Under the pieces are notes generated by a model. It saw nothing but the letters and a program-made list of their open reading frames with translations. It had not been told where the DNA came from and did not search any database. A DNA stretch of 38,576 bases, taken from positions 1 through 38,576 of the forward strand of contig DVLA01000045.1 in assembly GCA_018715745.1 (NCBI GenBank), written 5' to 3'. The translations under genes and the position numbers were made by a program. Of this stretch, positions 1 through 9,685 are shown piece after piece. Numbering within the stretch: the stretch's first letter is position 1; each line of letters starts with the position of its first letter. The stretch comes from Candidatus Coprenecus stercoripullorum. GTDB taxonomy: Bacteria; Bacteroidota; Bacteroidia; Bacteroidales; UBA932.

Positions 1-2013
1 CCCACGTGGATATTCCTGATCGTACTGTCTATAATACTGTTCGCTCCGGTACTGTTCAAGAAATTCCACATTCCAAACATTATAGGGATGATGCTCGCCG
101 GCATTATCATCGGGGAGCACGGTCTCAACATACTCGCAAGGGACAGCAGCTTCGAACTATTCGGAAACGTAGGGCTGTATTACATAATGTTTCTGGCGGG
201 CCTTGAAATCAATATGGGGGAGTTCAAGAAGAACCGCGGCAAGACTGTCGTTCTCGGACTCCTTACTTTCTCGATTCCCATGATACTGGGACTGGCCGTC
301 AACATGTCGCTGCTCGGATACGGCATAGCCACGGCTGTTCTGCTTGCCAGCATGTACGCATCGCACACGCTCATATCATATCCGATAGTACTCAGGCTCG
401 GGGTATCCAGGCAAAGGAGCGTAAGCATTGCCGTCGGAGCAACGGCAATTACCGATACGCTCACCCTGCTCGTACTGGCCATAATAAGCGGGATGTACCA
501 GGGAGGGACAGGTGACCTGTTCTGGATAAAGATGGTCCTGAAAATACTGGCTGTCGGAGGCATTATCATTTATTTCACCCCGAAACTCGCAAGGTGGTTC
601 TTCCGAAAATACGATGATACCGTCATGCAGTTCATCTTCGTCCTGGTCCTCCTGTTCCTGGCCGCCGGACTTATGGAAATCGCCGGCATGGAAGGAATCC
701 TCGGGGCCTTTCTGTCCGGCCTGCTGCTTAACAGACTTATACCGAGCATATCCCCGTTAAAGAACCACATCGAGTTCGTGGGCAATGCCCTTTTCATCCC
801 GTATTTCCTTATAGGCGTAGGCATGCTTATAGACATAAGGGTGATTTTCGGGGAAACAAGCGTAATCAGGACGGCAGCCGTAATGACCGCCACGGCCGTT
901 GCCGGCAAATGGGTGGCAAGCTGGATTACGCAGAAAACATACCGGATGTCCGGTACGGAAAGGCAGCTCATGTTCGGGCTCAGCAACGCCAGGGCGGCAG
1001 CCACTCTTGCAGCCGTGCTGGTCGGATACAACATCATCCTTCCGGACGGAAGCAGGCTGCTCGACGAGAACATTCTCAACGGTACTTTCCTGTTGATTCT
1101 CATAACCTGTATAATAAGCTCCGTCATGACCGAACGGGCAGCCCGCAGGATAGCGCTCGAAGAGCCTTCAGACGACAGAGACGACGACAGTACGGACGAG
1201 AAGATACTGATTCCAGTCGCAAACCCCGATACGGTAAAGGATCTCGTATGCCTTTCCCTGTCAATAAGGAATCCCAGGCTTAAGGACAATCTCTACGCCC
1301 TGAGCATCATCAATGACAATGACACCGGCAGCACGCGGCGCCAGTCCGGACTGCAGAACCTGGAAAATGCGGCCAGGATAGCGGCATCGGCGAATGCCGG
1401 CCTCAAGAAAATCAGCCGTTACGACCTGAACATCGCGTCGGGCATAACCCATACCGTCAAGGAGCAGGACATCACTACAGTCATCATAGGGCTGAGAAGG
1501 GACTCCGGCATAAAGAGCCCGATACTCGGAGACCTTGCCGTCAACCTTATGCGCGGGCTTAACTGCGAGATAATGGTTACGCGTATGGCAATACCCATAA
1601 ACACCATAAGCCGCATAATAGTCACAGTCCCTCCGAAGGCGGAATACGAAGCCGGGTTCGACAGATGGGTGGGGCACTTCTGCAGGATGGGACTCTCGCT
1701 GGAGCGCAGCGTGGACTTCTACGCCAGTGAAAGCACCATCGCACGGCTCAAGTCCTCAGTCGCGAAAAATTACGAAGCCCTCCCCGCGACATACACTGTC
1801 ATGAACGGATACGGTGACATAACATCACTGGCAGGAAGGGCCGGGAAAGACTGCCTCATAGCCGTAGTAAGCGCAAGGCAAGGCTCCATATCCTATGACA
1901 GTTCTTTCGAAAAACTGCCGAAGATACTGGGCAGGGACTTTCCGGAATCAAACCTCATCCTGCTGTATCCCAAGAAATACGACGACTCCACATATGGCCT
2001 CAATCTCGATTAG
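1..2013 (+). CDS. Cation:proton antiporter (CPA2/Kef-like) with C-terminal USP-like region, 5' partial
   Basis: The reading frame is open from base 1, so the N-terminus lies outside the window; 670 residues are visible. The first ATG (88) is internal, because the 29 codons before it already encode a hydrophobic helix and a conserved IPNIIGMMLAGIIIGEHG stretch of CPA2 exchangers. About 12 hydrophobic segments fill roughly residues 1-380. A soluble part (about 400-670) follows, starting KILIPVANP and resembling universal stress protein domains, an arrangement common in Bacteroidota Na+/H+ antiporters. The likely role is Na+ or K+ for H+ exchange in the inner membrane, with the cytoplasmic domain possibly sensing nucleotides; ion specificity cannot be read. 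The 3' end overlaps the next gene by 20 bases. Confidence 0.88.
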   Translation, partial: PTWIFLIVLSIILFAPVLFKKFHIPNIIGMMLAGIIIGEHGLNILARDSSFELFGNVGLYYIMFLAGLEINMGEFKKNRGKTVVLGLLTFSIPMILGLAVNMSLLGYGIATAVLLASMYASHTLISYPIVLRLGVSRQRSVSIAVGATAITDTLTLLVLAIISGMYQGGTGDLFWIKMVLKILAVGGIIIYFTPKLARWFFRKYDDTVMQFIFVLVLLFLAAGLMEIAGMEGILGAFLSGLLLNRLIPSISPLKNHIEFVGNALFIPYFLIGVGMLIDIRVIFGETSVIRTAAVMTATAVAGKWVASWITQKTYRMSGTERQLMFGLSNARAAATLAAVLVGYNIILPDGSRLLDENILNGTFLLILITCIISSVMTERAARRIALEEPSDDRDDDSTDEKILIPVANPDTVKDLVCLSLSIRNPRLKDNLYALSIINDNDTGSTRRQSGLQNLENAARIAASANAGLKKISRYDLNIASGITHTVKEQDITTVIIGLRRDSGIKSPILGDLAVNLMRGLNCEIMVTRMAIPINTISRIIVTVPPKAEYEAGFDRWVGHFCRMGLSLERSVDFYASESTIARLKSSVAKNYEALPATYTVMNGYGDITSLAGRAGKDCLIAVVSARQGSISYDSSFEKLPKILGRDFPESNLILLYPKKYDDSTYGLNLD

Positions 2014-3286
2014 AACACTGACAAGGGTTATCGCGGCACTGGCCCTGCTTTGCTGCACCCGCACAGCATCGTCCCAGCCCGTACTCACAGGTATAGACGT
2101 ACTCGAGTCGGAAGGGTTCCGCCAGCTTCAGGGCAAGCGCATAGGCTTAGTAACCAATCCGACCGGCGTAGACCGCTATCTCAATTCCACCATAGATGTC
2201 CTTTACAACGCCCCCGGAGTAGAACTTGTGGCCCTGTTCGGACCGGAACACGGGGTAAGGGGAAATGCCCACGCGGGGGCCCATATCGAAGGAGGGGCGA
2301 ATGATCCCGAAACCGGGCTTCCCATATTCTCCTTGTACGGCAGAAACCGCCTGCCGTCATCGCGGCAGCTTGACGGGCTTGATGCCATAGTCTATGACAT
2401 ACAGGACATAGGATGCCGTTCCTACACATACATAAGCACAATGGGAAACGTAATGAAGGTTGCGGCAACCGAAGGGATAGAAATGATAGTGCTTGACCGG
2501 CCGAATCCGCTGGGAGGCCTGAAAGTCGAAGGGCCCGGAATGCAGGACTCGCTCGTTTCATTTGTAGGACAATACGATATACCTTATGTCTACGGACTCA
2601 CCTGCGGGGAACTCGCAACATTGCTCAATGAAGAGGGAATGCTGAAAGTAAAGGGGAAGGACGGGAAGGACAGTACCGTAAGGTGCAATCTGACAGTAAT
2701 ACCAATGGAGGGATGGACAAGAGACATGGACTATGGCAGGACAGGGCTCTTCTGGGTCCCTACCTCCCCGCACATACCGACAGTGGATGCCGCCTTCCTG
2801 TATCCGGCTACTGGAATACTGGGCGAGCTCGGCATCCTTTCGATAGGAATCGGCTATACCTTGCCTTTCGGAATGATTGCCGGGACAGGGATAGATGCCC
2901 CGGCCTTAGCTTCCAGGCTCAATGCCATGTCGCTACCGGGACTGCTCTTCAGGCCGATATACGCCATTCCCTTTTATGGAGGGTTCAAGGGGAGGGAGGT
3001 GTCCGGAGTCCAGATCCACATATCGGACCCGTCCATGGCCCGTCTCTCGGAAATCCAGTTCTACGTCATGGAGGCAATTGCAGCAATGTACCCAGACTTC
3101 AACCCTTTCGGGAAAGCTTCTGAGGCAGCACTGAAAATGTTCGACAAGGTAACCGGGGACAGAAGGGTCCGCAGGTATTTTTCAAAAAGGTACAGGTTCG
3201 AAGACATCAGGGAAATCTGGTACGGGGCCGCAGAGGATTTCAAAGAGAAGTCCTCAAAATATTACCTGTACCCCGCAAAACAATAA
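1994..3286 (+). CDS. namZ: Exo-beta-N-acetylmuramidase NamZ family (DUF1343), exported
   Basis: The 430-residue protein belongs to the DUF1343/NamZ family, whose characterised members remove MurNAc from the non-reducing end of peptidoglycan fragments. The frame is open upstream to 1895, but I chose ATG 1994 because it gives a proper signal peptide (basic SIRTLTR, hydrophobic core, likely cut after TASS) and only a 20-base overlap with the antiporter. The conserved GPEHG motif is at residues 83-87, with Glu85 and His86 in the family's signature region. Other family stretches are VYDIQDIGCRSYTY, DRPNPLGG and the SIGIGYTLPF segment. It probably acts in the periplasm on turnover products. The cysteines before the cleavage site do not form a good lipobox, so type I cleavage is preferred. 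Confidence 0.9.
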   Translation: MASISIRTLTRVIAALALLCCTRTASSQPVLTGIDVLESEGFRQLQGKRIGLVTNPTGVDRYLNSTIDVLYNAPGVELVALFGPEHGVRGNAHAGAHIEGGANDPETGLPIFSLYGRNRLPSSRQLDGLDAIVYDIQDIGCRSYTYISTMGNVMKVAATEGIEMIVLDRPNPLGGLKVEGPGMQDSLVSFVGQYDIPYVYGLTCGELATLLNEEGMLKVKGKDGKDSTVRCNLTVIPMEGWTRDMDYGRTGLFWVPTSPHIPTVDAAFLYPATGILGELGILSIGIGYTLPFGMIAGTGIDAPALASRLNAMSLPGLLFRPIYAIPFYGGFKGREVSGVQIHISDPSMARLSEIQFYVMEAIAAMYPDFNPFGKASEAALKMFDKVTGDRRVRRYFSKRYRFEDIREIWYGAAEDFKEKSSKYYLYPAKQ

Positions 3287-3294
3287 GTCGGATA

Positions 3295-5667
3295 ATGCCC
3301 GTATATTTTTCCATACGTTTCAACACGGAGCAGGGGCAGCATGTATTTCTGGACCTGTTTGATCCGGATAATACAAGGAACTGCAGCACACTGCAGATGG
3401 ACACTTCCGACGGATGCCTGTGGACAAAGGCCGTCCCGCGGGAAGGAAGGGATATCCTCGTTTACAGGTACCACGTAAAGTCAGCGGACGGATACGCCTT
3501 TTACGAGGCAGGCGCTCCCCGTACAGTCAGGACAGGGGAACGGACCGGGATTATCCGCATTGCCGATGAATGGCAGGGCAATGACAACATGGCCCCGTTT
3601 CTAAGCGCGGCATTCACCGGTGTCTTTTTCAATGCCGGGGCCGGGAAAACGACAGTTGCCGGGCTTTACGGAAAGGAGGTGATTATAAAAGTGACCGTGC
3701 CGGCCGTAGGAAAGAATAAAGGCATATACATCTGCGGGAATATTCCCGAATTAGGCTGCTGGGATACGGAAAAGGCCCCGCCCATGTCACCGGTAGAGGG
3801 GGCCGGATGGGAAATCCGGCTGCATGCCGGGAATACGGCGATGGACATATATTATAAATTCCTTATAAAGGACCACGCCGACGGCAGCCTGATATGGGAA
3901 AGCGGACCGGACAGGCATCTTGAAATACCGTATTCCGAATGCAGCGGGACATATATTGCCGGACACTCCTCGGCGGCCCTGCCGCTGCCGCACCCCCATT
4001 TCCATGGGACAGCCGTACCCGTGTTTTCCCTGCGCACGGAAGACAGTTGCGGCATCGGCGAGTTCAGCGACCTTAAGAAACTTGCCGACTGGGCATCCGC
4101 CACCGGACAAAGCATAATCCAGATTCTGCCTGTAAACGACACTTCATTTACAGGGACATGGGAAGACTCATATCCGTACTCGGCAGTATCCGTAATGGCC
4201 CTGCACCCGATATATGCCAATATAAGGCAAATAGACAGCTTCTCGGAAGAGACCGACCGGGAAGAATATGAAAACGGCCGGAAAGAACTGGAGGGTACAG
4301 GAAGCCTCGACTACGAAAAAGTCGCAAGATTCAAGGCGAGATGGCTAAAGAGACTGTATGACAGGGACTCGGGGCGGACACTGGAAAGCGGCGGATTCAA
4401 GGCATTCCTGAAGGAAAACGGTGACTGGCTGCTCCCCTATGCTTCATTCTGTGTAGAAAACAATACTTCCGGGCAGAATGCCGATGCCGGATTCTACTGC
4501 TTCGTCCAGTACCATCTCCACATGCAGTTCCTCGATGCAAAAGAATACCTGCATTCCAAGGGCATTGCGTTAAAGGGGGATATCCCCATAGGGGTATCCG
4601 GGAAGAGCGTGGAAACGGCCCTTTATCCGCACCTGTTCAATATGGGGATGCAGGCCGGCGCACCTCCCGACGATTTTGCAGAAGACGGGCAGAACTGGGG
4701 ATTCCCGGTTTACGAGTGGGAGAGGATGTCTGCGGACTCCTATTCGTGGTGGAAACGCAGGCTGCGCAAGATGGCCGAGTATTTCGATGCATTCCGTATC
4801 GACCACGTACTCGGGTTCTTCAGGATATGGGAAATACCGCGCGGCTGTCCGAACGGACAGATGGGGCACTTTACCCCGTCACTCCCCATGGGGGAAGACG
4901 AAATAAGGGGATACGGCTTCCCTTTCGACAGGCACAGGGATGCAGCCGGCAGAATCCCGGACGGCACCGGGAAACTCTTCGTTGAGGATGACAGGTCCGC
5001 CGACATGTTCCATCCCTGCATCTCGGCCAAAAATACGGATGCCTATAAAAGTCTAACGGGCACGGACAGGGCTGCCTTTGACAAAATCTATCAGGACTAC
5101 TTCCACAACAGGAATGAAGAACTGTGGCGAAGGACAGGACTGGGGAGGCTGCCGGAAATAATCGGCGCTACGGACATGCTGCCATGTGCGGAAGACCTGG
5201 GAATGATACCTTCATGCGTGCCGGATGTCCTGTCAAGACTTCACATTCTCAGCCTGGAAGTAGCGAGAATGCCGAAAGGGCAAGGGGAAACGGTTGGCAA
5301 TCCGGAGCATTATCCCTATCTTAGCGTCTGCACTACGGGGACCCACGACATGGAGACACTGCGCGGAATGTACCGGAAAGCATATCCGGACGATATGGAG
5401 CATGTTCTCGAAGAATGCAGGAAAACCGTCGAAAAACATGCAAGGAGTTCATCTATGCTCATTATACTGCCAATCCAGGACTGGCTCACACTGGACAGTA
5501 CGCTTCCGGCAGGCAGGCCCGAAGATGAAAGAATCAATATCCCTTCCGACCCCAATCACCGCTGGAGGTACAGGATTCCGGTCAGAATAGAAGAACTTAT
5601 ACAAAATGACAAGCTAAACAGCAAAATACTTACATTAACAGAACATCATGGAAACCAAGAGAATTAA
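3295..5667 (+). CDS. malQ: 4-alpha-glucanotransferase (GH77, amylomaltase) with two N-terminal CBM20 modules
   Basis: The 790-residue cytoplasmic enzyme transfers alpha-1,4-glucan segments between maltodextrins and releases glucose. Two starch-binding CBM20-like modules come first (about 1-110 and 125-230); the second shows the typical GNIPELGCWD stretch. The GH77 barrel follows from about 240. Its catalytic set is intact by family comparison: nucleophile Asp503 in FRIDHVLG, acid/base Glu633 in CAEDLG, and stabiliser Asp685 in TGTHDME. The roughly 130-residue spacing between Asp503 and Glu633 reflects the insertion seen in plant DPE2 and Bacteroidota enzymes. From memory, many Bacteroidales homologues are nearer 890 residues, so this copy is rather short but shows no break. 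It starts 8 bases after namZ and overlaps the next gene by 20 bases. Confidence 0.95.
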   Translation: MPVYFSIRFNTEQGQHVFLDLFDPDNTRNCSTLQMDTSDGCLWTKAVPREGRDILVYRYHVKSADGYAFYEAGAPRTVRTGERTGIIRIADEWQGNDNMAPFLSAAFTGVFFNAGAGKTTVAGLYGKEVIIKVTVPAVGKNKGIYICGNIPELGCWDTEKAPPMSPVEGAGWEIRLHAGNTAMDIYYKFLIKDHADGSLIWESGPDRHLEIPYSECSGTYIAGHSSAALPLPHPHFHGTAVPVFSLRTEDSCGIGEFSDLKKLADWASATGQSIIQILPVNDTSFTGTWEDSYPYSAVSVMALHPIYANIRQIDSFSEETDREEYENGRKELEGTGSLDYEKVARFKARWLKRLYDRDSGRTLESGGFKAFLKENGDWLLPYASFCVENNTSGQNADAGFYCFVQYHLHMQFLDAKEYLHSKGIALKGDIPIGVSGKSVETALYPHLFNMGMQAGAPPDDFAEDGQNWGFPVYEWERMSADSYSWWKRRLRKMAEYFDAFRIDHVLGFFRIWEIPRGCPNGQMGHFTPSLPMGEDEIRGYGFPFDRHRDAAGRIPDGTGKLFVEDDRSADMFHPCISAKNTDAYKSLTGTDRAAFDKIYQDYFHNRNEELWRRTGLGRLPEIIGATDMLPCAEDLGMIPSCVPDVLSRLHILSLEVARMPKGQGETVGNPEHYPYLSVCTTGTHDMETLRGMYRKAYPDDMEHVLEECRKTVEKHARSSSMLIILPIQDWLTLDSTLPAGRPEDERINIPSDPNHRWRYRIPVRIEELIQNDKLNSKILTLTEHHGNQEN

Positions 5668-6712
5668 AACCGCTGTCCGGACTGTCTGCACTATCATGGG
5701 GCTGATGCTTCCGCTCACCGGATGTTCACGCGGGCCCGCCATGGATACGGACGGGAGATACATACCGGGGGATATGAGCGTACAGATCAATGGAATTATC
5801 GTAAACATGGCCGACTATGACTCCTGTGCTGCCGTATTTTCCCACATAGACGGCTCCTCAGCCAGCCTTACATTGTCCAATCTCATACTCGGAATGGACA
5901 CGGCTGTCTTCACATGCGGCATATCGGAAGAAAGAAAGGGGAAATACCTTTTTTCCGGAGAGGCGGCCATGGACTGCCCTGAACGGGAACTTGCGGTAGA
6001 GGGCAGCATTAATGAAGGGGAAATAAGGCTGTCCGTAACTGATTTGGTAACGTCGAAAATTGCAAACACCTGGACGGCGACAGGCAGCGGGAATGCACCC
6101 GATATAGACATCAACTTCTACAATCCTGACATAACAACCGTAGATGTAGGTGGCCTGCCTGTACCGGTAAGCATAATCACTGCCATGCTCGGTCCCATGC
6201 TTGGAGGGATAGCTGGGGAGATGCTCCCGTTCGACCGTGTCAGGCTGGACAGAATACATTATGTAGAAATAAGCCCCGAGCCTGAAGACCTTCCGGTCAA
6301 CGGCGTCCTTCAATACTATACCGGGGCAAACGACGGAAAACTGCACTTTTATCTGAGGAAATCCGTCTGTCAGGCAGCAGGCCTCGGGGACAAGCCTTTG
6401 GATAAAGGTTTAGGCTACGTGCTCAACTCTTCCGGTGACTCGCTCAGGATATGCGTAGACCTCACCGAATATCCCGCGATTGTCCCTGTCCTGTCGGACG
6501 CCATTTCAGGAACGGACTATCAGGATTATCTCGACTCAGGCGCCCCTCTCGGGGACATAGACGAAGCACTGTTCGAGACCTACAAGAAGATAGTGGCTAC
6601 GCTTGTCGAGGCGATTGCCCTTCCGGATACGGTATTTGACATATGGATCGGGCTCACTCCCGACACCATGGGAAACAGACAACAGGAGGCCCGGGAAAAT
6701 GACAAAGGTTAA
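5648..6712 (+). CDS. Putative lipoprotein of unknown function
   Basis: The 354-residue protein has a clear type II signal peptide with lipobox LTGC (Cys26), so it is probably anchored in an outer or inner membrane. The mature part is rich in alternating polar and hydrophobic beta-strand patterns, for example around residues 45-160, where QINGIIVNMADYDSC begins a series of short strands. A later part (about 210-330) is more mixed. It recalls the DUF49xx-type Bacteroidales lipoproteins with a lipocalin-like beta fold, but I cannot name the family. It overlaps malQ by 20 bases and radA by 14, so it is co-transcribed with both. No function is proposed. Confidence 0.75.
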   Translation: METKRIKTAVRTVCTIMGLMLPLTGCSRGPAMDTDGRYIPGDMSVQINGIIVNMADYDSCAAVFSHIDGSSASLTLSNLILGMDTAVFTCGISEERKGKYLFSGEAAMDCPERELAVEGSINEGEIRLSVTDLVTSKIANTWTATGSGNAPDIDINFYNPDITTVDVGGLPVPVSIITAMLGPMLGGIAGEMLPFDRVRLDRIHYVEISPEPEDLPVNGVLQYYTGANDGKLHFYLRKSVCQAAGLGDKPLDKGLGYVLNSSGDSLRICVDLTEYPAIVPVLSDAISGTDYQDYLDSGAPLGDIDEALFETYKKIVATLVEAIALPDTVFDIWIGLTPDTMGNRQQEARENDKG

Positions 6713-8099
6713 AAGCGTGTGGTTCTGTTCCGCCTGCGGCAATGAAAGTCCCAAATGGATGGGCAGATGCCCGGCCTGCGGGGAATGGAATACAATGGTT
6801 GAAGAACAGGTCCGCGAAAAGAAAAACGAACGCGGGAAATCGCTTTTAGGAAAGGCTGAACCGGAACCGGTGGCCTTGAAGGATATCGCAACTGACAATG
6901 ACAGGCGGATTCCGGCAGGGGATGCCGAAATCGAAAGGATTCTCGGAGGCGGTATAGTGCCCGGATCGATGATTCTTCTTGCAGGCGAGCCCGGCATAGG
7001 CAAATCCACTTTGGCCCTGCAACTGCCCATGCATTGCAGGGGGCTCCGTACCCTTTACGTGTCCGGTGAGGAATCCCCGCGGCAGATAAAACTGAGGGCC
7101 AACAGGCTCATGCAGCAGGAGGGGGTCGACGGCAATGCAGGTGAAAACTGCATAATCCTCGGCGAAACCTTGCTCGAGAACATTGTCCGGCATGCCAGGG
7201 AAATATCTCCCGACCTGCTGATTATAGACTCCATCCAGACAATCTACACCGATTCCATGGAATCCTCGGCAAGTTCCGTGTCCCAGGTCAGGGAATGCGC
7301 CTCCGGGTTGCTCCGCTTCGCCAAAGACAGCAATACGCCCGTAATTGTCATAGGCCATATAACCAAAGACGGCAGTATCGCCGGGCCCAAGGTCCTGGAG
7401 CATATAGTAGATGCCGTCCTGCAGTTCGAGGGGGATACAAGGCATGCCTACCGGGTCTTGCGCAGCATAAAGAACAGGTTCGGCTCCACATCGGAACTTG
7501 CAATATTCGAAATGACTGACAAGGGACTCAGATCGGTAAGCAACCCTTCGGAAATACTGACCCCCATGCGTTCCGGGGAGCTCAGCGGGGCGGCCGTAAG
7601 CGCGACGATAGACGGTAACCGCCCGTTTCTCATTGAGGTACAGGCTCTGGTATCTACTGCGGCCTACGGAACACCGCAAAGGACAGCTACCGGGTTCGAT
7701 TCCAAAAGGATGAACATGCTCCTTGCCGTACTTGAAAAGAGGGCAGGGTTCAGGTTAAGTGCAAAAGACGTATTCCTGAACATGGCCGGAGGCCTGAGAG
7801 TATCCGACCCTGCCTGCGACCTGGCCGTAATAGCTTCCATCCTGTCGTCAAATTTCGACATCCCCCTGTCCCCCCGTACATGTTTTGCCGCGGAAGTAGG
7901 ATTAAGCGGGGAAATAAGGCCGGTCGCAAGGATAGAAAACAGGATAACTGAAGCCGAACGCCTCGGCTACAGGAAAATATTCATTTCCCCATACAACCTG
8001 AATGAAAATTTCCGCGGCAAGGGGAAAGACTGTGGAATAGAAATCATAGAGGTACAGCATATCCCGTCGCTTTGCAGGTACCTGTTCAATGACAGATGA
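6699..8099 (+). CDS. radA: DNA repair protein RadA (Sms)
   Basis: The 466-residue protein is a RecA-like ATPase that drives branch migration of recombination intermediates. The frame is open upstream to 6603, but ATG 6699 puts the protein start at MTKVKSVWFCSACG, exactly where the family begins. It is also preceded by CAGGAGG (6683-6689), an unusually good Shine-Dalgarno sequence for this phylum. The N-terminal C4 zinc finger is CSACG...CPACG. Walker A is GEPGIGKST (96-104), the RadA-specific KNRFG motif is at 258-262, and a Lon-like C-terminal domain fills about 285-466. It overlaps the upstream lipoprotein gene by 14 bases and the next gene by an ATGA junction. Confidence 0.97.
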   Translation: MTKVKSVWFCSACGNESPKWMGRCPACGEWNTMVEEQVREKKNERGKSLLGKAEPEPVALKDIATDNDRRIPAGDAEIERILGGGIVPGSMILLAGEPGIGKSTLALQLPMHCRGLRTLYVSGEESPRQIKLRANRLMQQEGVDGNAGENCIILGETLLENIVRHAREISPDLLIIDSIQTIYTDSMESSASSVSQVRECASGLLRFAKDSNTPVIVIGHITKDGSIAGPKVLEHIVDAVLQFEGDTRHAYRVLRSIKNRFGSTSELAIFEMTDKGLRSVSNPSEILTPMRSGELSGAAVSATIDGNRPFLIEVQALVSTAAYGTPQRTATGFDSKRMNMLLAVLEKRAGFRLSAKDVFLNMAGGLRVSDPACDLAVIASILSSNFDIPLSPRTCFAAEVGLSGEIRPVARIENRITEAERLGYRKIFISPYNLNENFRGKGKDCGIEIIEVQHIPSLCRYLFNDR

Positions 8100-9685
8100 A
8101 GAAAATACAGGCAATCCTGATACTGCTCCTGTCGCTGGCAGGCGCATCCCTGCCGGCAAGGGCAGAAGGGAAATACGGCCTCATACTGGCCGAGGTAGAA
8201 AAATACGCACTCAAGGTAGCCGGGGAATGGAAAATTCCCGGAATGTCGATGGCCATAATAAAAGGCGATTCGGTCATATTTTGCAAAGGTTTTGGAATAA
8301 AGAACCTTGACAGGCCGAAAGACAGGTTCGGGCCGGAAGAAGAAGTGACAGGCAAGACCATGTTCCATGCCGGCTCCATGACAAAGGCCTTTACGGCAAC
8401 TGTCATCGCCTCCCTGGCGGACGAGGGGCTGTTAAGCTGGGAGGATACCGTAAAAAATATCCTGCCCGATTTCGAATGGGCCGATGACAGCATAGGAAGC
8501 ATAATGCAGGTCAAGGACCTGCTTACGCATACCACCGGTCTGGCCGCACAGGCAGGGACCTATATACCCAACATCGGTTACGGCAGGGACGACATTTATG
8601 CCATGTTGAAATATATAAGGCCCCTGTACCCGTTCCGGGAAAAATTCGCATACAACAATATCACGTTTATAATCGCGGCAAAAGTGATTGAAAAGGTCAG
8701 CGGGATGAGCTGGGAGGAAAACGTAAGGCAAAGGATAATGGTCCCTCTTGGCATGTCATCCTCATCGCCCGATATGGAGTCGTACATAAAGGCCGGGGAT
8801 TCCGCCTGCTCGGGGCATTATTTCGGCTACGGCAAAGACAGCGGAGGGAATCCTGGCATAAAGGTATTCCCGTTTTACGGAGAGGACAGGGCCCTGCACT
8901 GGATAAACGTAATGGCCCCTGCCGGCGGGATAAGCACGAATGCCGAAGACATGGCCAGATGGGTCATGTTCCACATGAACAACGGATGCACGGATTCGGT
9001 ACGGCTCATATCTGAAAGAGAGATGTCGAGAATGCACGGCAGGGCAGTTACCGTCTCGGAAGGCCCGACAACAGGGAAATATTACGGATACTGCTGGTAC
9101 ATAGAAGACAACGGGGAATACAGTACGATTTACCATACGGGAACCACGTGGGGCTTCACCGGAATATGCGGTTTTGTACCGGAAATCGACCTCGGCATGG
9201 TCATACTTTGCAACTCAGAAGTGTCAGAATACGCCCGCAAGGCGCTTATGAAAAGGATAACTGACCTGTTCATAAACCCGCAGGCCGATCCCGACAGCCT
9301 CTCCGACCCGAGCCGTGAAGGTCTGCTCCAGTGGTTCTCAGAGAGGGGGAAAACCAGAAAAAGAGTAGCCGTAACACCAGTAAAAAGGAGCAGCGCAATA
9401 CCCGAACCCGAGGCTGTTACGGGTGTCTACAGAAAGGACTGGCCGTTCGGAGACGCCGTAGTAAGCGCCGAAAACGGAAAACTGTATCTCGAAATAGGCA
9501 GATACGGATGGAAGCACAGGCTGAAGCATCACCGGGGCAATGAATTCTGGCTTACAAGCGGAGGGCATACCTACGCCGTTTTCTTCAACAACTATACGGA
9601 GGGGGACGCGGGGAGCGTTGAAATGGTAATAGACTTCAATTACAATGAAGACTTCGGCCCGTGGCTACTTCTTCCTTCCCCTTGA
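8096..9685 (+). CDS. Exported serine hydrolase of the class C beta-lactamase/PBP4 fold
   Basis: The 529-residue protein starts at an ATGA overlap with radA. A signal peptide (MKKIQ, hydrophobic core, cut near ARA-EG) sends it to the periplasm. The beta-lactamase-family active site is intact: Ser94-x-x-Lys97 (SMTK), Tyr186-x-Asn188 (YNN) and His347-Thr-Gly349 (HTG). The first 400 residues are the catalytic fold. The last 120 form a beta-rich tail like the DUF3471/lipocalin-type domain common in this family. Substrates of the family range from D-amino acid peptides to esters and muropeptides, so true beta-lactamase activity should not be assumed. NamZ in the same gene series suggests a wall-derived substrate. 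The 3' end overlaps convergent topA by 21 bases. Confidence 0.9.
   Translation: MKKIQAILILLLSLAGASLPARAEGKYGLILAEVEKYALKVAGEWKIPGMSMAIIKGDSVIFCKGFGIKNLDRPKDRFGPEEEVTGKTMFHAGSMTKAFTATVIASLADEGLLSWEDTVKNILPDFEWADDSIGSIMQVKDLLTHTTGLAAQAGTYIPNIGYGRDDIYAMLKYIRPLYPFREKFAYNNITFIIAAKVIEKVSGMSWEENVRQRIMVPLGMSSSSPDMESYIKAGDSACSGHYFGYGKDSGGNPGIKVFPFYGEDRALHWINVMAPAGGISTNAEDMARWVMFHMNNGCTDSVRLISEREMSRMHGRAVTVSEGPTTGKYYGYCWYIEDNGEYSTIYHTGTTWGFTGICGFVPEIDLGMVILCNSEVSEYARKALMKRITDLFINPQADPDSLSDPSREGLLQWFSERGKTRKRVAVTPVKRSSAIPEPEAVTGVYRKDWPFGDAVVSAENGKLYLEIGRYGWKHRLKHHRGNEFWLTSGGHTYAVFFNNYTEGDAGSVEMVIDFNYNEDFGPWLLLPSP

Noticed and set aside
88-2013. Antiporter start at ATG 88
   Set aside because: The frame is open back to base 1 and codes for a conserved membrane helix, so the gene is cut by the window edge.
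8096-9685. Beta-lactamase resistance gene
   Set aside because: The SxxK, YxN and HTG motifs define the broad serine-hydrolase family; the long C-terminal tail and operon context do not indicate a resistance enzyme.
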